Notes: generated by a model from the letters alone, not told the origin. A stretch of DNA of 64,000 bases from UBA10349 sp003485905 (GCA_943787185.1 CALSLL010000005.1:78252-142251), one strand, 5' to 3'. Positions 35,129 through 44,811 are shown, numbered from the stretch's first letter. Numbers and translations: made by a program.

Positions 35129-36040
35129 ATGTCTAAAAATAACAAGAACAGAAGAATAATTTTTGTACACGGCAAAAACACTAAGCCGACACCTACTGTG
35201 CATCGTGAACTATTGTTGAAGAGTTTGCGGGCTGGTTTTGCGAAAACAGAGTATAGCGACGATATAGTGTCTTTCGATGACGACAGTTTTCTGTTGTGCG
35301 CATGGAGTGACTTGCTGTATCCGGATTACGAAGAACCACAAATTTTGCAATCAGCAGTGGAGAGGTTAGTTCAACAGTCGCAAGAACCACGCAAATGGTC
35401 GGGTGCGAGTAGCTTGGCAATTTGCTTGCGGAGATATTTATATTTCCTGGTTGACTATTTTCCAGCGCTCATCAAGCTTTTACCGGTTCGGCACTTGGAC
35501 TCTATGCTGGAGGGTACCCGAGCATACTTGGAAAACGACAATGGCAAAGCAGTAGATATTCGTGCGCGCTTGTCCTCGCTGATGAAGTCTGTGCTGCTAA
35601 ACGACGAGCAAGAGATTTTGATTATCGCGCACAGTTTGGGTTCAGTTATCGCATATGATTTGTTAGCTTCTCAACCGCAGTGGATGGATACACGGTCGGT
35701 ACAGTTGCTTACTTTAGGTAGCCCACTTGGGCTGCGTTACATTCAAGCTAGAATTTTCGGTTCCATGAAAGTCTATCCAAGTGCTGTATCACATTGGGAT
35801 AACGTTTCGGCTTACGGTGATATGGTGTCGCTTGATACAACGCTACAAGATGATTTTGTAAAAATGAAAGAGTTGGGCGTGCTCGAAAGGATTAACGATA
35901 TCGTTGGCATTAAGACGAGATACAAAGACGTAAATGGTATGAATCCGCATAAATCTTATGGTTACTTGGCGCACCCGACGGTGGCAGGGTTGGTCGCGGC
36001 CTGGTATTTGGACTGCGAGGTTGAGGTTAATGAGCAATAA
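35129..36040 (+). CDS. Alpha/beta hydrolase
   Basis: 303 residues. The N-terminal IIFVHGKNTKPTP strand-loop gives an oxyanion region, and IIAHSLGSVIAYDLL carries the nucleophile Ser169 in the G-x-S-x-G-like elbow (here A-H-S-L-G). A likely catalytic Asp/His pair lies late (AYGDMVSLD, NPHKSYGYLAHPTVAG). No signal peptide, so cytoplasmic. The substrate is unknown. Its 3' end overlaps the glpD-like start by 11 bases, so the two are translated together and may share a role in lipid or glycerol metabolism. Confidence 0.8.
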   Translation: MSKNNKNRRIIFVHGKNTKPTPTVHRELLLKSLRAGFAKTEYSDDIVSFDDDSFLLCAWSDLLYPDYEEPQILQSAVERLVQQSQEPRKWSGASSLAICLRRYLYFLVDYFPALIKLLPVRHLDSMLEGTRAYLENDNGKAVDIRARLSSLMKSVLLNDEQEILIIAHSLGSVIAYDLLASQPQWMDTRSVQLLTLGSPLGLRYIQARIFGSMKVYPSAVSHWDNVSAYGDMVSLDTTLQDDFVKMKELGVLERINDIVGIKTRYKDVNGMNPHKSYGYLAHPTVAGLVAAWYLDCEVEVNEQ

Positions 36041-37226
36041 ACTTGATGATGGCAATGAATTCGACGTAACTATTATCGGTGGCGGGATTCATGGGGTGGG
36101 TATAGCTCAGGCCGCCGCCGCGGCTGGGTACTCAGTACTTGTGATTGAAAAACAGGGTTTAGCATCCGGGACATCTTGTAAGTCCAGCAAGCTTATTCAT
36201 GGAGGGTTGCGTTATTTGGAGAGCTTTGAGTTTTCCTTGGTAAGAGAAAGCCTGAATGAACGTGAACTGTTGCTTGATTTGGCGCCGGACCTGGTACACA
36301 GGAAAAAGTTTTTTATCCCTATTTATCCGCAAACGTCGCGACGTGCCTGGTGGGTTGGTGTCGGCTTGCTGGCATATACCATATTAGCTGGATTTGGAAA
36401 ATATACCCGATTTCGTAAAGTTCCGCGCCGGGAGTGGGGCGAACTTGATGGGTTAAACACGGAGAATCTGCAGGTTGTCTATCAATACTGGGATGCACAG
36501 ACTGACGATGCCGCTTTGACTCGTGCGGTGATGCAGTCTGCGACTGAACTTGGTGCTGAGCTAATCTGTCCAGCTCGATTTCTGTCTGCAGAGGTGGCTG
36601 AGGGTAGGGTGCTAGTTCAATACCAGCAGGATGGCCAGAATCTCAGTGTAAGCACAAAAGTATTGGTAAACGCGGCTGGTCCATGGGCGGATAAAGTAGC
36701 TGCAATGATTGTACCGAAAATGAAACCGTTGGCCGTTGATAATGTCGCGGGCTCACATATTGAACTACCAGGCAAGGTTGAAGAGGGATGTTACTACCTT
36801 GAGGTTGAAGCAGATAAAAGAGCGGTTTTTGTTATGCCTAAAGGTGATCGAACTTTGGTTGGTACAACGGAACGTATTTACCGTGATGACCCAGATAAAA
36901 TTGATTCGACCCCCGAAGCAATAGAGTATTTGTTGGATGTATACCGTAAACATTTTCCAGCAAGAGATACGCAGGTGCTAGATTCCTGGGCCGGCTTGCG
37001 AGTCTTGCCCGCGGCGCAGGGTAATGCGTTTAAACGTAGCCGTGAAACTCAGTTGCCTACCGATAGTGAGCGCGACCCTCGAGTGCTGAGTGTCTTTGGG
37101 GGAAAGTTGACGGGCTATCGAGCGACGGCCGAAAAAGTAATGTCGATCCTGTGCCGATCCTTACCAAAGCGCGAACCGATAGCGAATACGCGTAAATTAA
37201 AACTAAAGCCTGAGCATTCCTCATAA
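36030..37226 (+). CDS. GlpD-like FAD-dependent glycerol-3-phosphate dehydrogenase
   Basis: 398 residues from ATG 36030, preceded by TTGAGG; an earlier in-frame start lies inside the hydrolase gene. FAD-binding DVTIIGGGIHGVGIAQAAAAAGYSVLVIEK, then SGTSCKSSKLIHGGLRYLESFEFSLVRESLNER, as in GlpD. LVGTTERIY and LRVLPAAQGN are also typical. E. coli GlpD has about 500 residues; here the C-terminal all-helical DAO_C domain is missing, as in a common shorter proteobacterial group. It may use glycerol-3-phosphate, but other 2-hydroxyacids cannot be excluded. Overlaps the hydrolase gene by 11 bases. Confidence 0.8.
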   Translation: MSNKLDDGNEFDVTIIGGGIHGVGIAQAAAAAGYSVLVIEKQGLASGTSCKSSKLIHGGLRYLESFEFSLVRESLNERELLLDLAPDLVHRKKFFIPIYPQTSRRAWWVGVGLLAYTILAGFGKYTRFRKVPRREWGELDGLNTENLQVVYQYWDAQTDDAALTRAVMQSATELGAELICPARFLSAEVAEGRVLVQYQQDGQNLSVSTKVLVNAAGPWADKVAAMIVPKMKPLAVDNVAGSHIELPGKVEEGCYYLEVEADKRAVFVMPKGDRTLVGTTERIYRDDPDKIDSTPEAIEYLLDVYRKHFPARDTQVLDSWAGLRVLPAAQGNAFKRSRETQLPTDSERDPRVLSVFGGKLTGYRATAEKVMSILCRSLPKREPIANTRKLKLKPEHSS

Positions 37227-37316
37227 CGCTAATAAGTTAGGCTGGTGTTGAGGCCGATAAAAGGATGCTCAGGAAGGGTGAAAAATTAGATTTACGGTGA
37301 AAGATTGTTGGTCTAC

Positions 37317-37739
37317 CTATTTCTTCAAGGCATCTCGAATTTCAGTTAACAGCGCTATGTCAGCGGGTGGTCCTGCTTCTACTACCGCTTCTTCTTCGGC
37401 CTTCTTGGCAGCATTTAACCCTTTTATTATCATAAATAGAACAAATGCGACGATTAAGAAAGTGACCACGGCGTTGATAAATAAGCCGTAGTTTACCGTT
37501 ACCGCTCCAGCATCTTGAGCAGCCGCTAGGGTCGCATAGCTCGCGCCTTCAATCGGGTTACTTATCACCATAAACATGTTTGAAAAATCCACGCCTCCAG
37601 TGATGACTCCTACCAACAACATAATTACATCATTGACCAGTGAGCTAACAATGGTACCGAAAGCAGCACCGATTACGATGCCGACCGCCATGTCAACAAA
37701 GTTCCCTTTCATTGCAAACTGTTTAAATTCTGAAAGCAT
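37317..37739 (-). CDS. mscL: Large-conductance mechanosensitive channel
   Basis: 140 residues. Pentameric inner-membrane channel opened by membrane tension under osmotic downshock. MLSEFKQFAMKGNFVDMAVGIVIGAAFGTIVSSLVNDVIM is the N-terminal helix and pore-lining TM1. TM2 is NAVVTFLIVAFVLFMIIKGLN. The C-terminal helical bundle is ALLTEIRDALKK. Length matches. A 9-bp inverted repeat (37209-37217 with 37265-37273) lies between the 3' ends of the GlpD-like gene and mscL. Confidence 0.96.
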   Translation of the reverse strand: MLSEFKQFAMKGNFVDMAVGIVIGAAFGTIVSSLVNDVIMLLVGVITGGVDFSNMFMVISNPIEGASYATLAAAQDAGAVTVNYGLFINAVVTFLIVAFVLFMIIKGLNAAKKAEEEAVVEAGPPADIALLTEIRDALKK

Positions 37740-37858
37740 TTTTGATTTCTCCTACCAGGTTAATATGGGCTGCTAAGCGCCCTAGGTGAGATCAATTTAG
37801 ACGGAGCGGGATACGAATGCAAGAACGGGCGAACAATAGGTATCAATGCACTAAAAAA

Positions 37859-38668
37859 TTACGATAATGACGGTTGTAGAGTAAGGCTCGCTAGCAAAGC
37901 TGGATGGTCTGATACTCCAGGTTCGATCACAGAAACCTCAGTGGCCACCAGGCCTTTTAAAAGCATCCAGTCAACTCGGGTGTTCGAAAACGTTGTATCT
38001 AGTGCGTTTTCAAACGGGTCGTGGGCAGTGCTTTTTCGGATAAGCTCTTGCAGTAAGGCATCGTGTGGACGCGTATTAAAATCACCCACTAGAATTGCTC
38101 GCCGATATTTTGCGAGTTCTCTAAACACCTGTTTCATTTGTTCTTCTCGACCTTCATGGGTATGTAAATGGGTATTTATAATAGTTACGTTTTTGCCTAG
38201 AAGTTCAATTTCGCAGATGATCATATTACGAAAACTACGCCCGCGGTTTTGAATAAGTGGGCGCCAAAACCATCGATGAACCGTAATATTCGTAAGGGTA
38301 CCATTGCCAACGTACGGTTTAAACCAACGAGTTTTGGTAGGGGCAAAAATCCAAGCCATATTTAAAATAGACCCTAAAGCTGCGGCTTGATTTGGTTGAG
38401 TCAAACTACGTTTGCCAGAAACCTCTTGCAGGGCTATGAAATCACATTCACCCAATACAGACGCTGTTCTTTGTATATCTAACCGCTGATCTTCACCGCG
38501 GCCATATTGGATGTTTAGGCTGGCAATTCGTAGAACAGCGTTCGGTTCATTATGTGGATTTACTGGATTCACCAGATCCCCTTGTTGTCCCGCAACTCTA
38601 GAGCCACGGCGACCAGTTACCAATAAAACCAATATGGCTAGGCCGATGGATATGCAAAATAGGGTCAT
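37859..38668 (-). CDS. Endonuclease/exonuclease/phosphatase family protein, membrane-anchored
   Basis: 269 residues. An N-terminal hydrophobic helix (about 1-18) anchors or exports it. The domain has IASLNIQYG with the metal-site Asn, DFIALQEVSGKR with the catalytic Glu, INTHLHTHEG, LVGDFNTRP with the Asp/Asn pair, and VSDHPALLASL with the catalytic Asp-His. These are the full DNase I-like motifs. Substrate could be nucleic acid, phospholipid or inositol phosphate; the membrane anchor favours an envelope substrate. Not in an operon. Confidence 0.85.
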   Translation of the reverse strand: MTLFCISIGLAILVLLVTGRRGSRVAGQQGDLVNPVNPHNEPNAVLRIASLNIQYGRGEDQRLDIQRTASVLGECDFIALQEVSGKRSLTQPNQAAALGSILNMAWIFAPTKTRWFKPYVGNGTLTNITVHRWFWRPLIQNRGRSFRNMIICEIELLGKNVTIINTHLHTHEGREEQMKQVFRELAKYRRAILVGDFNTRPHDALLQELIRKSTAHDPFENALDTTFSNTRVDWMLLKGLVATEVSVIEPGVSDHPALLASLTLQPSLS

Positions 38669-39347
38669 TTGGAGGAAGGGTTTGATGCGGCCATGAGTAT
38701 TGAGATGATCGAAGTTATTTCGGAAAGGCGAGATTTAAGTTTTGCTGTCATCTTTTGCTCGATTATATCCTGCTAGTCTATAGCTCTGCCGCTTCAATTA
38801 GACAATTCGCCGGGGAAATCTTGCTAGCCTTTGCGTAATCCATAGATTCTGACTAGGTGATAATCAGAGCTTATACTAAGCTTAGTTGCAGTAAAATAAA
38901 CGCGGCCTCGATGCGCAAATGTTGAGAATTACGATTTAGCGTCACCACCTAATTTAAATTATTAAGGGCGAATAGAAATGGTTAGTTTAGCTTGGGTCAT
39001 TGCGGTGGGGGATTAGTATAAGTGGCTAAACGACTGATTGGAAATGTAAAAATTATTTGTATTAGTGCAGTACTGGAACTCAGGTTATGCACAAAAATTT
39101 TTGTTGCAGAAAGAACAGTCTAGTGCGTGTGCACATTCAGAAGACATTTACATTATTCCCCTAAACCATTGAATTATATTGTATTAAAAGTTGATTAAAA
39201 ATTGAGCAGTCTCGGTAAACATAGATAAGCACGTGTATATAGCAATATTAAGTAAAGTTTTGCACAGAGTTATCCACAGGTACTGGGGGTAAGTTTGAAT
39301 GCACTAAATCATCTTTTTCTGAAGTTTATTGGGATTTTCTATTTACC
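38669..39347. other. Gene-free region with DnaA-box-like sequences
   Basis: 679 bases with no supportable gene on either strand. It is AT-rich. Three sequences on the plus strand resemble DnaA boxes: TTATGCACA (39085-39093), TTTTGCACA (39258-39266) and TTATCCACA (39270-39278), the last being the E. coli consensus. The first ORF downstream is priA, so these could equally regulate it. No dnaA, dnaN or gidA neighbours, so this is not a typical chromosomal origin. Confidence 0.6.
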
Positions 39348-41591
39348 ATGACAGAGACGTCGATTGAGCCAGATGATAGCGGTGCAGCTGAAATCGGTTC
39401 GGTGTCATACGTTCGGGTTGCAGTGCCAATTCCTTTACGCGCTGAATTTGATTTCGCGTGGAGTTCGGAGCTTGGGAATGCAGTGCTTGGCACCCGGGTG
39501 CGGGTGCCATTTGCACGGCGAACCTTAGTGGGAGTTGTCACAGAGATTGATATATCTACAGCAGTGGCAAAGAGCAAGATTAAAAAAGTGATTGCTCGAC
39601 TGGATGCTCAAAGCATTTATTCCTCTGAATTATGGAACAGTTTGCGGTGGGCTTCTAACTATTACCAAGCTCCGCTAGGGGAAATGCTATTTGCAGCATT
39701 ACCAAAATTGTTGCGTGATGGAAAAGCTACTGATCCAGAGGGCGAGACATGGTACACCGCGAATGATCTTGGAAGCGTGGATTCTTTGCAGCGCGCACCC
39801 AAACAACGTCAGTTGCATACCTTTTTATTGGAGCGAGGCGCGGTCGGAGCAAATGCTACCATTCTGAATGCAAGCATGCAGGGTTGGCGCACAGCGTTGC
39901 GTGAACTACTAAATAAAGAGTTGATAAGAAGCGAACAACGTTCAATCGAAATTTCGGTTAATGAAAAACCTTTGCGTCTTATTGATCTAAATGACTCACA
40001 ACAAGTCGCTGTAAAAGCGATAGCGCAGGTAGGCCAGTCTTATTTTCCGTTTTTGCTACATGGAACAACCGGTAGCGGCAAAACTGAAGTCTACTTTGAC
40101 GTGATGGACCAGGTGTTGGCGTGTGATCAGCAAGTTTTGCTGTTAGTTCCGGAAATTGGATTGACGCCTCAACTCATGGAGCGCGTTGCAAGCAGATTTT
40201 CTTGTGCGGTGGTCATGCTGCACTCGGGCCTAAGTGACAAAGAGCGACATCTTGCGTGGGCTCAAGTGAACCAGAATACCGCTCGTATTGTAGTGGGCAC
40301 ACGATCAGCGGTATTTGCGCCAATGAGGGCTCTAGGGCTTATTGTTATTGATGAAGAGCATGATGCTTCTTTCAAACAGCAAGATGGGGTGCGGTACAAT
40401 GCTCGTGATTTTGCGATTTATCTTGCACGTCAATGGGATGTGCCAATCATTCTAGGCTCCGCCACACCATCGCTAGAGAGTTTATCGAACGCAAAGCGGG
40501 GTCGATATCAGTACTTGAGCCTAAAGCGCCGCGCTGGCGGTAGTAAACTGCCAGATGTCGAAATTATTGATATGCGAAAGGCACCGGTAGAGAACGGTAT
40601 TAGTCTGCAGATGATAACGGCTGTTAGTGAACGCTTGGTTCGCGGGGAGCAGTCTTTGCTGTATCTCAACCGTCGTGGATACGCCCCGGTCATTTATTGT
40701 AATAGCTGTAACGAGGGTGCTAAGTGTCACCGGTGTGATGCTTACTTAACCTTGCATAAGTCTCGCCAGCAGGTCCGCTGCCACCACTGTGGTTATCAAG
40801 GTGTGTTTAACACTGAGTGCAGCAACTGTGGTGAATCTGGTTTATCGTCAATAGGCGAGGGCACTCAGCAGCTAGAGCAGGTATTAGAAGAAAGGTTCCC
40901 CAATGCCACAGTAATGCGGATCGACAAAGATAGTGCTGGCAGCGAATCCAAGCTAGTTGAGATGTTGGATGCGGTGCAGTCTGGAGCTGTAGATATCATT
41001 TTGGGAACGCAAATGTTATCGAAAGGACATGATTTCCCTAACGTGACTTTAGTGGGCGTTCTCAACGCAGACCAAGGCTTATTTAGCAGTGACTTTAGAG
41101 GGGCAGAGCACTTATTTCAGCAACTCGTGCAAGTCGCTGGCCGTGCAGGGAGGAGGCAGGTAATGGGGCAGGTGTTAATTCAAACAGCGGTACCAGACAA
41201 TCCATTCTTTGGGTTTGTGGCAGCACATGATTTCGATAGTTTTTCCGAGTTACAGCTTAGCGAACGGGAGCTCTTACGTTACCCACCGTACGAGCAGGCG
41301 GTTCTGTTTCGGGCTGAATCAAATTTTCCAGGTAACGGCTTGGGTTTTTTACACAAAGTGCGTACTTGGCTAAAACAGAGAATTGGGGAAAGGGCAGTTC
41401 GTATTTACGACCCAGTGCCCAGTCCAATGGAGCGTCGCGCGGGCCGTTATCGTGCTCAATTGCTATTGTTGGGCGCCGATCGTAAGTATATTCGCGAGTT
41501 GGTAGGTGACTGCTGTGCAATGCTTGAAACTGATAGGGCTTCGAGAAAAGTTCGGTGGTCAGTCGATGTTGACCCTGTCGATACATATTAG
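39348..41591 (+). CDS. priA: Primosomal protein N' (replication restart helicase PriA)
   Basis: 747 residues. 3'-5' helicase that loads the replisome on stalled forks. An N-terminal DNA-binding domain (YVRVAVPIPLRAEFDFAW, TRVRVPFARRTLVGVV) leads to Walker A GTTGSGKTEVY, DEEH box IVIDEEHDASFKQQDG and motif III GSATPSLESL. Four pairs of zinc-binding Cys follow (CNSCNEGAKCHRC, CHHCGYQGVFNTECSNCG), then motifs IV-VI (GTQMLSKGHDFPNVTLVG, QLVQVAGRAGRR). Full length and intact. ATG 39348 is the first start after the DnaA-box region. Confidence 0.96.
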   Translation: MTETSIEPDDSGAAEIGSVSYVRVAVPIPLRAEFDFAWSSELGNAVLGTRVRVPFARRTLVGVVTEIDISTAVAKSKIKKVIARLDAQSIYSSELWNSLRWASNYYQAPLGEMLFAALPKLLRDGKATDPEGETWYTANDLGSVDSLQRAPKQRQLHTFLLERGAVGANATILNASMQGWRTALRELLNKELIRSEQRSIEISVNEKPLRLIDLNDSQQVAVKAIAQVGQSYFPFLLHGTTGSGKTEVYFDVMDQVLACDQQVLLLVPEIGLTPQLMERVASRFSCAVVMLHSGLSDKERHLAWAQVNQNTARIVVGTRSAVFAPMRALGLIVIDEEHDASFKQQDGVRYNARDFAIYLARQWDVPIILGSATPSLESLSNAKRGRYQYLSLKRRAGGSKLPDVEIIDMRKAPVENGISLQMITAVSERLVRGEQSLLYLNRRGYAPVIYCNSCNEGAKCHRCDAYLTLHKSRQQVRCHHCGYQGVFNTECSNCGESGLSSIGEGTQQLEQVLEERFPNATVMRIDKDSAGSESKLVEMLDAVQSGAVDIILGTQMLSKGHDFPNVTLVGVLNADQGLFSSDFRGAEHLFQQLVQVAGRAGRRQVMGQVLIQTAVPDNPFFGFVAAHDFDSFSELQLSERELLRYPPYEQAVLFRAESNFPGNGLGFLHKVRTWLKQRIGERAVRIYDPVPSPMERRAGRYRAQLLLLGADRKYIRELVGDCCAMLETDRASRKVRWSVDVDPVDTY

Positions 41592-41645
41592 GCGTTGAGT
41601 AAATCGAAAACGTATAAAAAATAGGGCTAGCCTTGAGACAAATCT

Positions 41646-43442
41646 ATGCGTCACAAGGTAGAATCGCGCTTAATTATTCTAGCTGGCGAATACGTTAGTA
41701 CATTGAAAGATACTTTACAGGGCCTCTTTTCCACCGCGTTAGAAAATCTCGTTTCCAGTGGCGTTCTGGATGATGTTAAGTCGATAGAAATATCATTTGA
41801 GCAATCCAAGTCAAAGGAGCACGGAGATTTTGCTACAAATATCGCTATGGTTCTTGCCAAACGGGCGGGCATGTCGCCTCGTGAACTAGCACCTAAAATA
41901 ATAGCGGCGCTTCCCGAGAGTACGGAAATAGCGAAATTAGAGATTGCCGGACCTGGATTTATAAATATTTTTATCGATCATGGCGTCAAGTTTGATGTGA
42001 TTCAGCGCATTCAACAACAAGCTGAGGCTTATGGGCATAGTCAATCTGGTGGCGGGCAAAAGATTTTACTAGAGTATGTGTCGGCTAACCCAACAGGCCC
42101 ACTGCATGTAGGGCATGGGCGAGGTGCCGCTTACGGAGATACATTGTCTCGGTTACTTTCCGCAGTCGGGTACGTGGTGCATAAGGAATATTATGTAAAT
42201 GATGCGGGCCGCCAAATGGACATCTTGGCAACAAGTGTTTGGTTGCGTTATTTACAGGCGATTGGAGAGAAATTTACTTTCCCCGCGAATGCCTATCAAG
42301 GTGATTACGTCACCCATATGGGTGACGAATTGAAAGAACGCTTTGGCGAGCAATATCGAATCGATAGTGCACAATTATTAAGCTCGACTAAATCATTTGA
42401 AGATGAAGTGGCGTTGGACGGATTAATTTCTGCTGCAAAAAACGCAACTGCCGATGACTATAAGGCATTTTTTGATGTTGGTTTAAATACATTAGTTGAT
42501 GATATTCGAAATGATTTAGAAGGTTTTGGGGTTAGTTATGATGAGTGGTTCTCTGAACGATCACTTTTTATAGATAATTCGATTCCGCAAGCGATAGATA
42601 CGCTTACAGAGCTTGGTTATATTGAAGATAGGGGCGGTACCTTATGGTTTAAGTCTTCAGAGTTTGGTGATGAGAAGGATCGTGTTGTGGTGCGTGAAAA
42701 CGGGATGCCCACCTATTTTGCATCTGATATTGCATACCACTTAAATAAGTTTAGTCGTGGATACACTCGCTGCATTAATATTTGGGGAGCGGATCACCAC
42801 GGCTATATACCAAGGGTGAAGGCAGCACTTCAAGCTAGTGGTCAAGACCCGGAACGTTTGACAGTTTTGTTAGTTCAGTTTGCTTCCCTTTACCGGAGCG
42901 GAGAGAAAGTCTCAATGTCTACACGTAGTGGACAATTTGTCACGTTGAGAGAATTACGTGATGAAGTTGGGAATGATGCGGCGCGATTTTTTTACGTTCA
43001 AAGAAAATCAGAGCAGCACATGGATTTTGATTTGGATCTGGCGAAGTCGCAAACAAACGAGAACCCGCTCTATTACGTTCAATACGCACATGCTCGTATT
43101 TGTAGCGTATTTAGGCAAGCCACCGAGCGAGGCATTGACTATGATTCATCAGTTGATGGGCTTTCTGAGCTACTGCAAGATGACAATGAGCAACAATTAG
43201 CGGCAAAATTGGCTGCTTTTCCCGAGCAGATTCAGATTGCCGCCGATAACTTCGAGCCTCATCAGATCACCTATTATTTACGGGAACTAGCGACGTTGTT
43301 CCATCGTTACTACAATTCCAGCAATTTTCTTGATGCAGAGCCTGCGGTCAGAAATGCTCGTTTAGTGATGGTAGCAGCGTGTCGGCAAGTATTATTAAAT
43401 GGTTTAACGCTTATCGGTGTGCAAGCACCGGAAAAAATGTAG
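41646..43442 (+). CDS. argS: Arginyl-tRNA synthetase
   Basis: 598 residues, class I enzyme. HIGH-type motif NPTGPLHVGHGRGAAYGDTL, the second motif GEKVSMSTRSGQFVTLRELRDEVG, and the ArgRS-specific N-terminal Add-1 domain (ISFEQSKSKEHGDFATNIAMVLA). The C-terminal anticodon-binding domain ends in QAPEKM, as usual. ATG 41646 adds about 20 residues (to YV) before the region that matches the family, so the real start may be a little downstream; no better Shine-Dalgarno is seen. 54 bases after priA. Confidence 0.94.
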   Translation: MRHKVESRLIILAGEYVSTLKDTLQGLFSTALENLVSSGVLDDVKSIEISFEQSKSKEHGDFATNIAMVLAKRAGMSPRELAPKIIAALPESTEIAKLEIAGPGFINIFIDHGVKFDVIQRIQQQAEAYGHSQSGGGQKILLEYVSANPTGPLHVGHGRGAAYGDTLSRLLSAVGYVVHKEYYVNDAGRQMDILATSVWLRYLQAIGEKFTFPANAYQGDYVTHMGDELKERFGEQYRIDSAQLLSSTKSFEDEVALDGLISAAKNATADDYKAFFDVGLNTLVDDIRNDLEGFGVSYDEWFSERSLFIDNSIPQAIDTLTELGYIEDRGGTLWFKSSEFGDEKDRVVVRENGMPTYFASDIAYHLNKFSRGYTRCINIWGADHHGYIPRVKAALQASGQDPERLTVLLVQFASLYRSGEKVSMSTRSGQFVTLRELRDEVGNDAARFFYVQRKSEQHMDFDLDLAKSQTNENPLYYVQYAHARICSVFRQATERGIDYDSSVDGLSELLQDDNEQQLAAKLAAFPEQIQIAADNFEPHQITYYLRELATLFHRYYNSSNFLDAEPAVRNARLVMVAACRQVLLNGLTLIGVQAPEKM

Positions 43443-43468
43443 TCGCTAGAACCAAGTTAAACGCGAGC

Positions 43469-44080
43469 ATGGTAAAAAGAAAACGTAACCGAAGGCAAAC
43501 TCAAAAGTCTGGCAGTATAGGGCGGGCCAACCGAGGATCTATGAAGTCAATATTAACATTAGCTGTTGGGATAGGTTTAGGTATTACATCGGTAAAATAT
43601 TTTCAAGATGGAGATGCTTTGATTCTAGATGAGGATTTTGGAAGTGGTATAAAGAATTTGCTTGATTCCAGATCTGGAAGCACTGAAAGTTCAGAGTCAG
43701 ATCCGAGCCGTGATGATGGAGAAGGCTCACCCGTTGTATCTGATAAAGAATTTACTTTTTGGGAGACCTTGCCAGAGATGGAGCAGATCTTGCCGGAGGA
43801 TCTTTCTGAAAGTGATGCGATTAATGTGTCGGATAAAAAGTATGTGTATTTTCTTCAGATTGCGTCATTTGCAAGCGAGCAAGATGCCGACGGTTTACGC
43901 GCCAGATTGGCGCTTGCTGGGTTTGAAACCTTTTCACAGCGGGTAGAAGTTGATGGTACAGGAACGCGTTATCGCGTTAGAACCGCAACTTACGATAGTC
44001 GGCGTGCCACAAAAAATTTACAACAGGCCCTTCAGAGTGAAGGGGTTAATCCCATCACTATTCGATTAGATGCAAGTTAA
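43469..44080 (+). CDS. SPOR-domain membrane protein (FtsN-like)
   Basis: 203 residues from ATG 43469; longer starts overlap argS. A very basic N-terminus (MVKRKRNRRQTQKSG) precedes one membrane helix (about 26-44), an acidic periplasmic linker, and a C-terminal SPOR domain (YVYFLQIASFASEQDADGLRARLALAGFE, TRYRVRTATYDSRRATKNLQQALQ) that binds denuded septal peptidoglycan. The argS-SPOR order is like that of Pseudomonas, where argS is followed by a SPOR protein. FtsN-like role is likely but not certain. Confidence 0.85.
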   Translation: MVKRKRNRRQTQKSGSIGRANRGSMKSILTLAVGIGLGITSVKYFQDGDALILDEDFGSGIKNLLDSRSGSTESSESDPSRDDGEGSPVVSDKEFTFWETLPEMEQILPEDLSESDAINVSDKKYVYFLQIASFASEQDADGLRARLALAGFETFSQRVEVDGTGTRYRVRTATYDSRRATKNLQQALQSEGVNPITIRLDAS

Positions 44081-44206
44081 CTGGCGTATACGAATCTGAA
44101 CAGTATTGTTGCAAGCGGCTAAACGTACTTAAATAAATTGTAAGTATTGCTATCGAAAAGATTCTCCAGAATCCCCAATTATTTAATCTAATTAGCTAAT
44201 AAATGT

Positions 44207-44464
44207 ATGTTTTGTCAGGTCTTTAAGGGAAGTCACAAGCCGGATCATTTCCTGTATTTACCTCTGGATTACGATCAGTCGAAACTTCCGACTACCTTGC
44301 AGAGTTTGCTTGGCGAGTTGCAAATGGTGGTGGAGTTTGAATTGACACCGGATAAAAAATTGGCGATAGCTGATGCTGTTGAAGTGATTGCCCAGTTGAG
44401 TGATCGTGGCTTTTATTTGCAGATGCCGCCTGGGGATAAAACTCCGGAAGATTTTTCCCAGTAA
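44207..44464 (+). CDS. YcgL domain-containing protein
   Basis: 85 residues. The YcgL/UPF0745 pattern is clear: CQVFKGSHKPDHFLYLPLD at the start, LGELQMVVEFELTPDKKLAIADAVEVIAQLSDRGFYLQMPP at the end. A second ATG four bases upstream is out of frame. Small cytoplasmic protein of unknown function. 14 bases upstream of tusE, probably in one unit. Confidence 0.88.
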   Translation: MFCQVFKGSHKPDHFLYLPLDYDQSKLPTTLQSLLGELQMVVEFELTPDKKLAIADAVEVIAQLSDRGFYLQMPPGDKTPEDFSQ

Positions 44465-44478
44465 TAGAGCAAAAAACT

Positions 44479-44811
44479 ATGGTTTTTCTGCACGAAGGAA
44501 AAGAATTTGCGACTGATAAGCTCGGATATCTAAAAAATCATCTGGAATGGAGTATCGAGCTGGGCGAGGCAATGGCCGCAGCAGATGGGCTGAATTTGAC
44601 CGAGGATCACTGGGAAGTGATTAACTTTTTGCGTGAGTACCATGAAGACTATCGCGTGGCCCCACCTATACGTATGTTGGTGAGAGCCATTCGTCAGGCA
44701 TATGGTCCGAGCAAAGGAAATAGCCGTTATTTATATGCGTTGTTTCCAGATGGCCCGGCGAAGCAAGCTTCAAAATACGCCGGGTTACCCAAGCCAAAAC
44801 ATTGCGTTTAA
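44479..44811 (+). CDS. tusE: Sulfur relay protein TusE/DsrC family
   Basis: 110 residues. Accepts sulfane sulfur from TusBCD for the 2-thiouridine of tRNA (with MnmA). DGLNLTEDHWEVINFLREYHEDYRVAPPIRMLVRAI is the TusE/DsrC core. The C-terminus GLPKPKHCV has the essential penultimate Cys; the second Cys that marks DsrC of sulfur oxidisers and reducers is not in its place, so TusE is the better name. TusBCD are not in the window. Length is normal. Confidence 0.9.
   Translation: MVFLHEGKEFATDKLGYLKNHLEWSIELGEAMAAADGLNLTEDHWEVINFLREYHEDYRVAPPIRMLVRAIRQAYGPSKGNSRYLYALFPDGPAKQASKYAGLPKPKHCV

Noticed and set aside
38669..39347. Chromosomal replication origin
   Set aside because: Only three DnaA-like boxes and none of the usual origin neighbours; kept only as a DnaA-box observation.
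44479..44811. DsrC of dissimilatory sulfur metabolism
   Set aside because: Only the penultimate Cys is present, with no dsr genes nearby, so TusE is the better reading.
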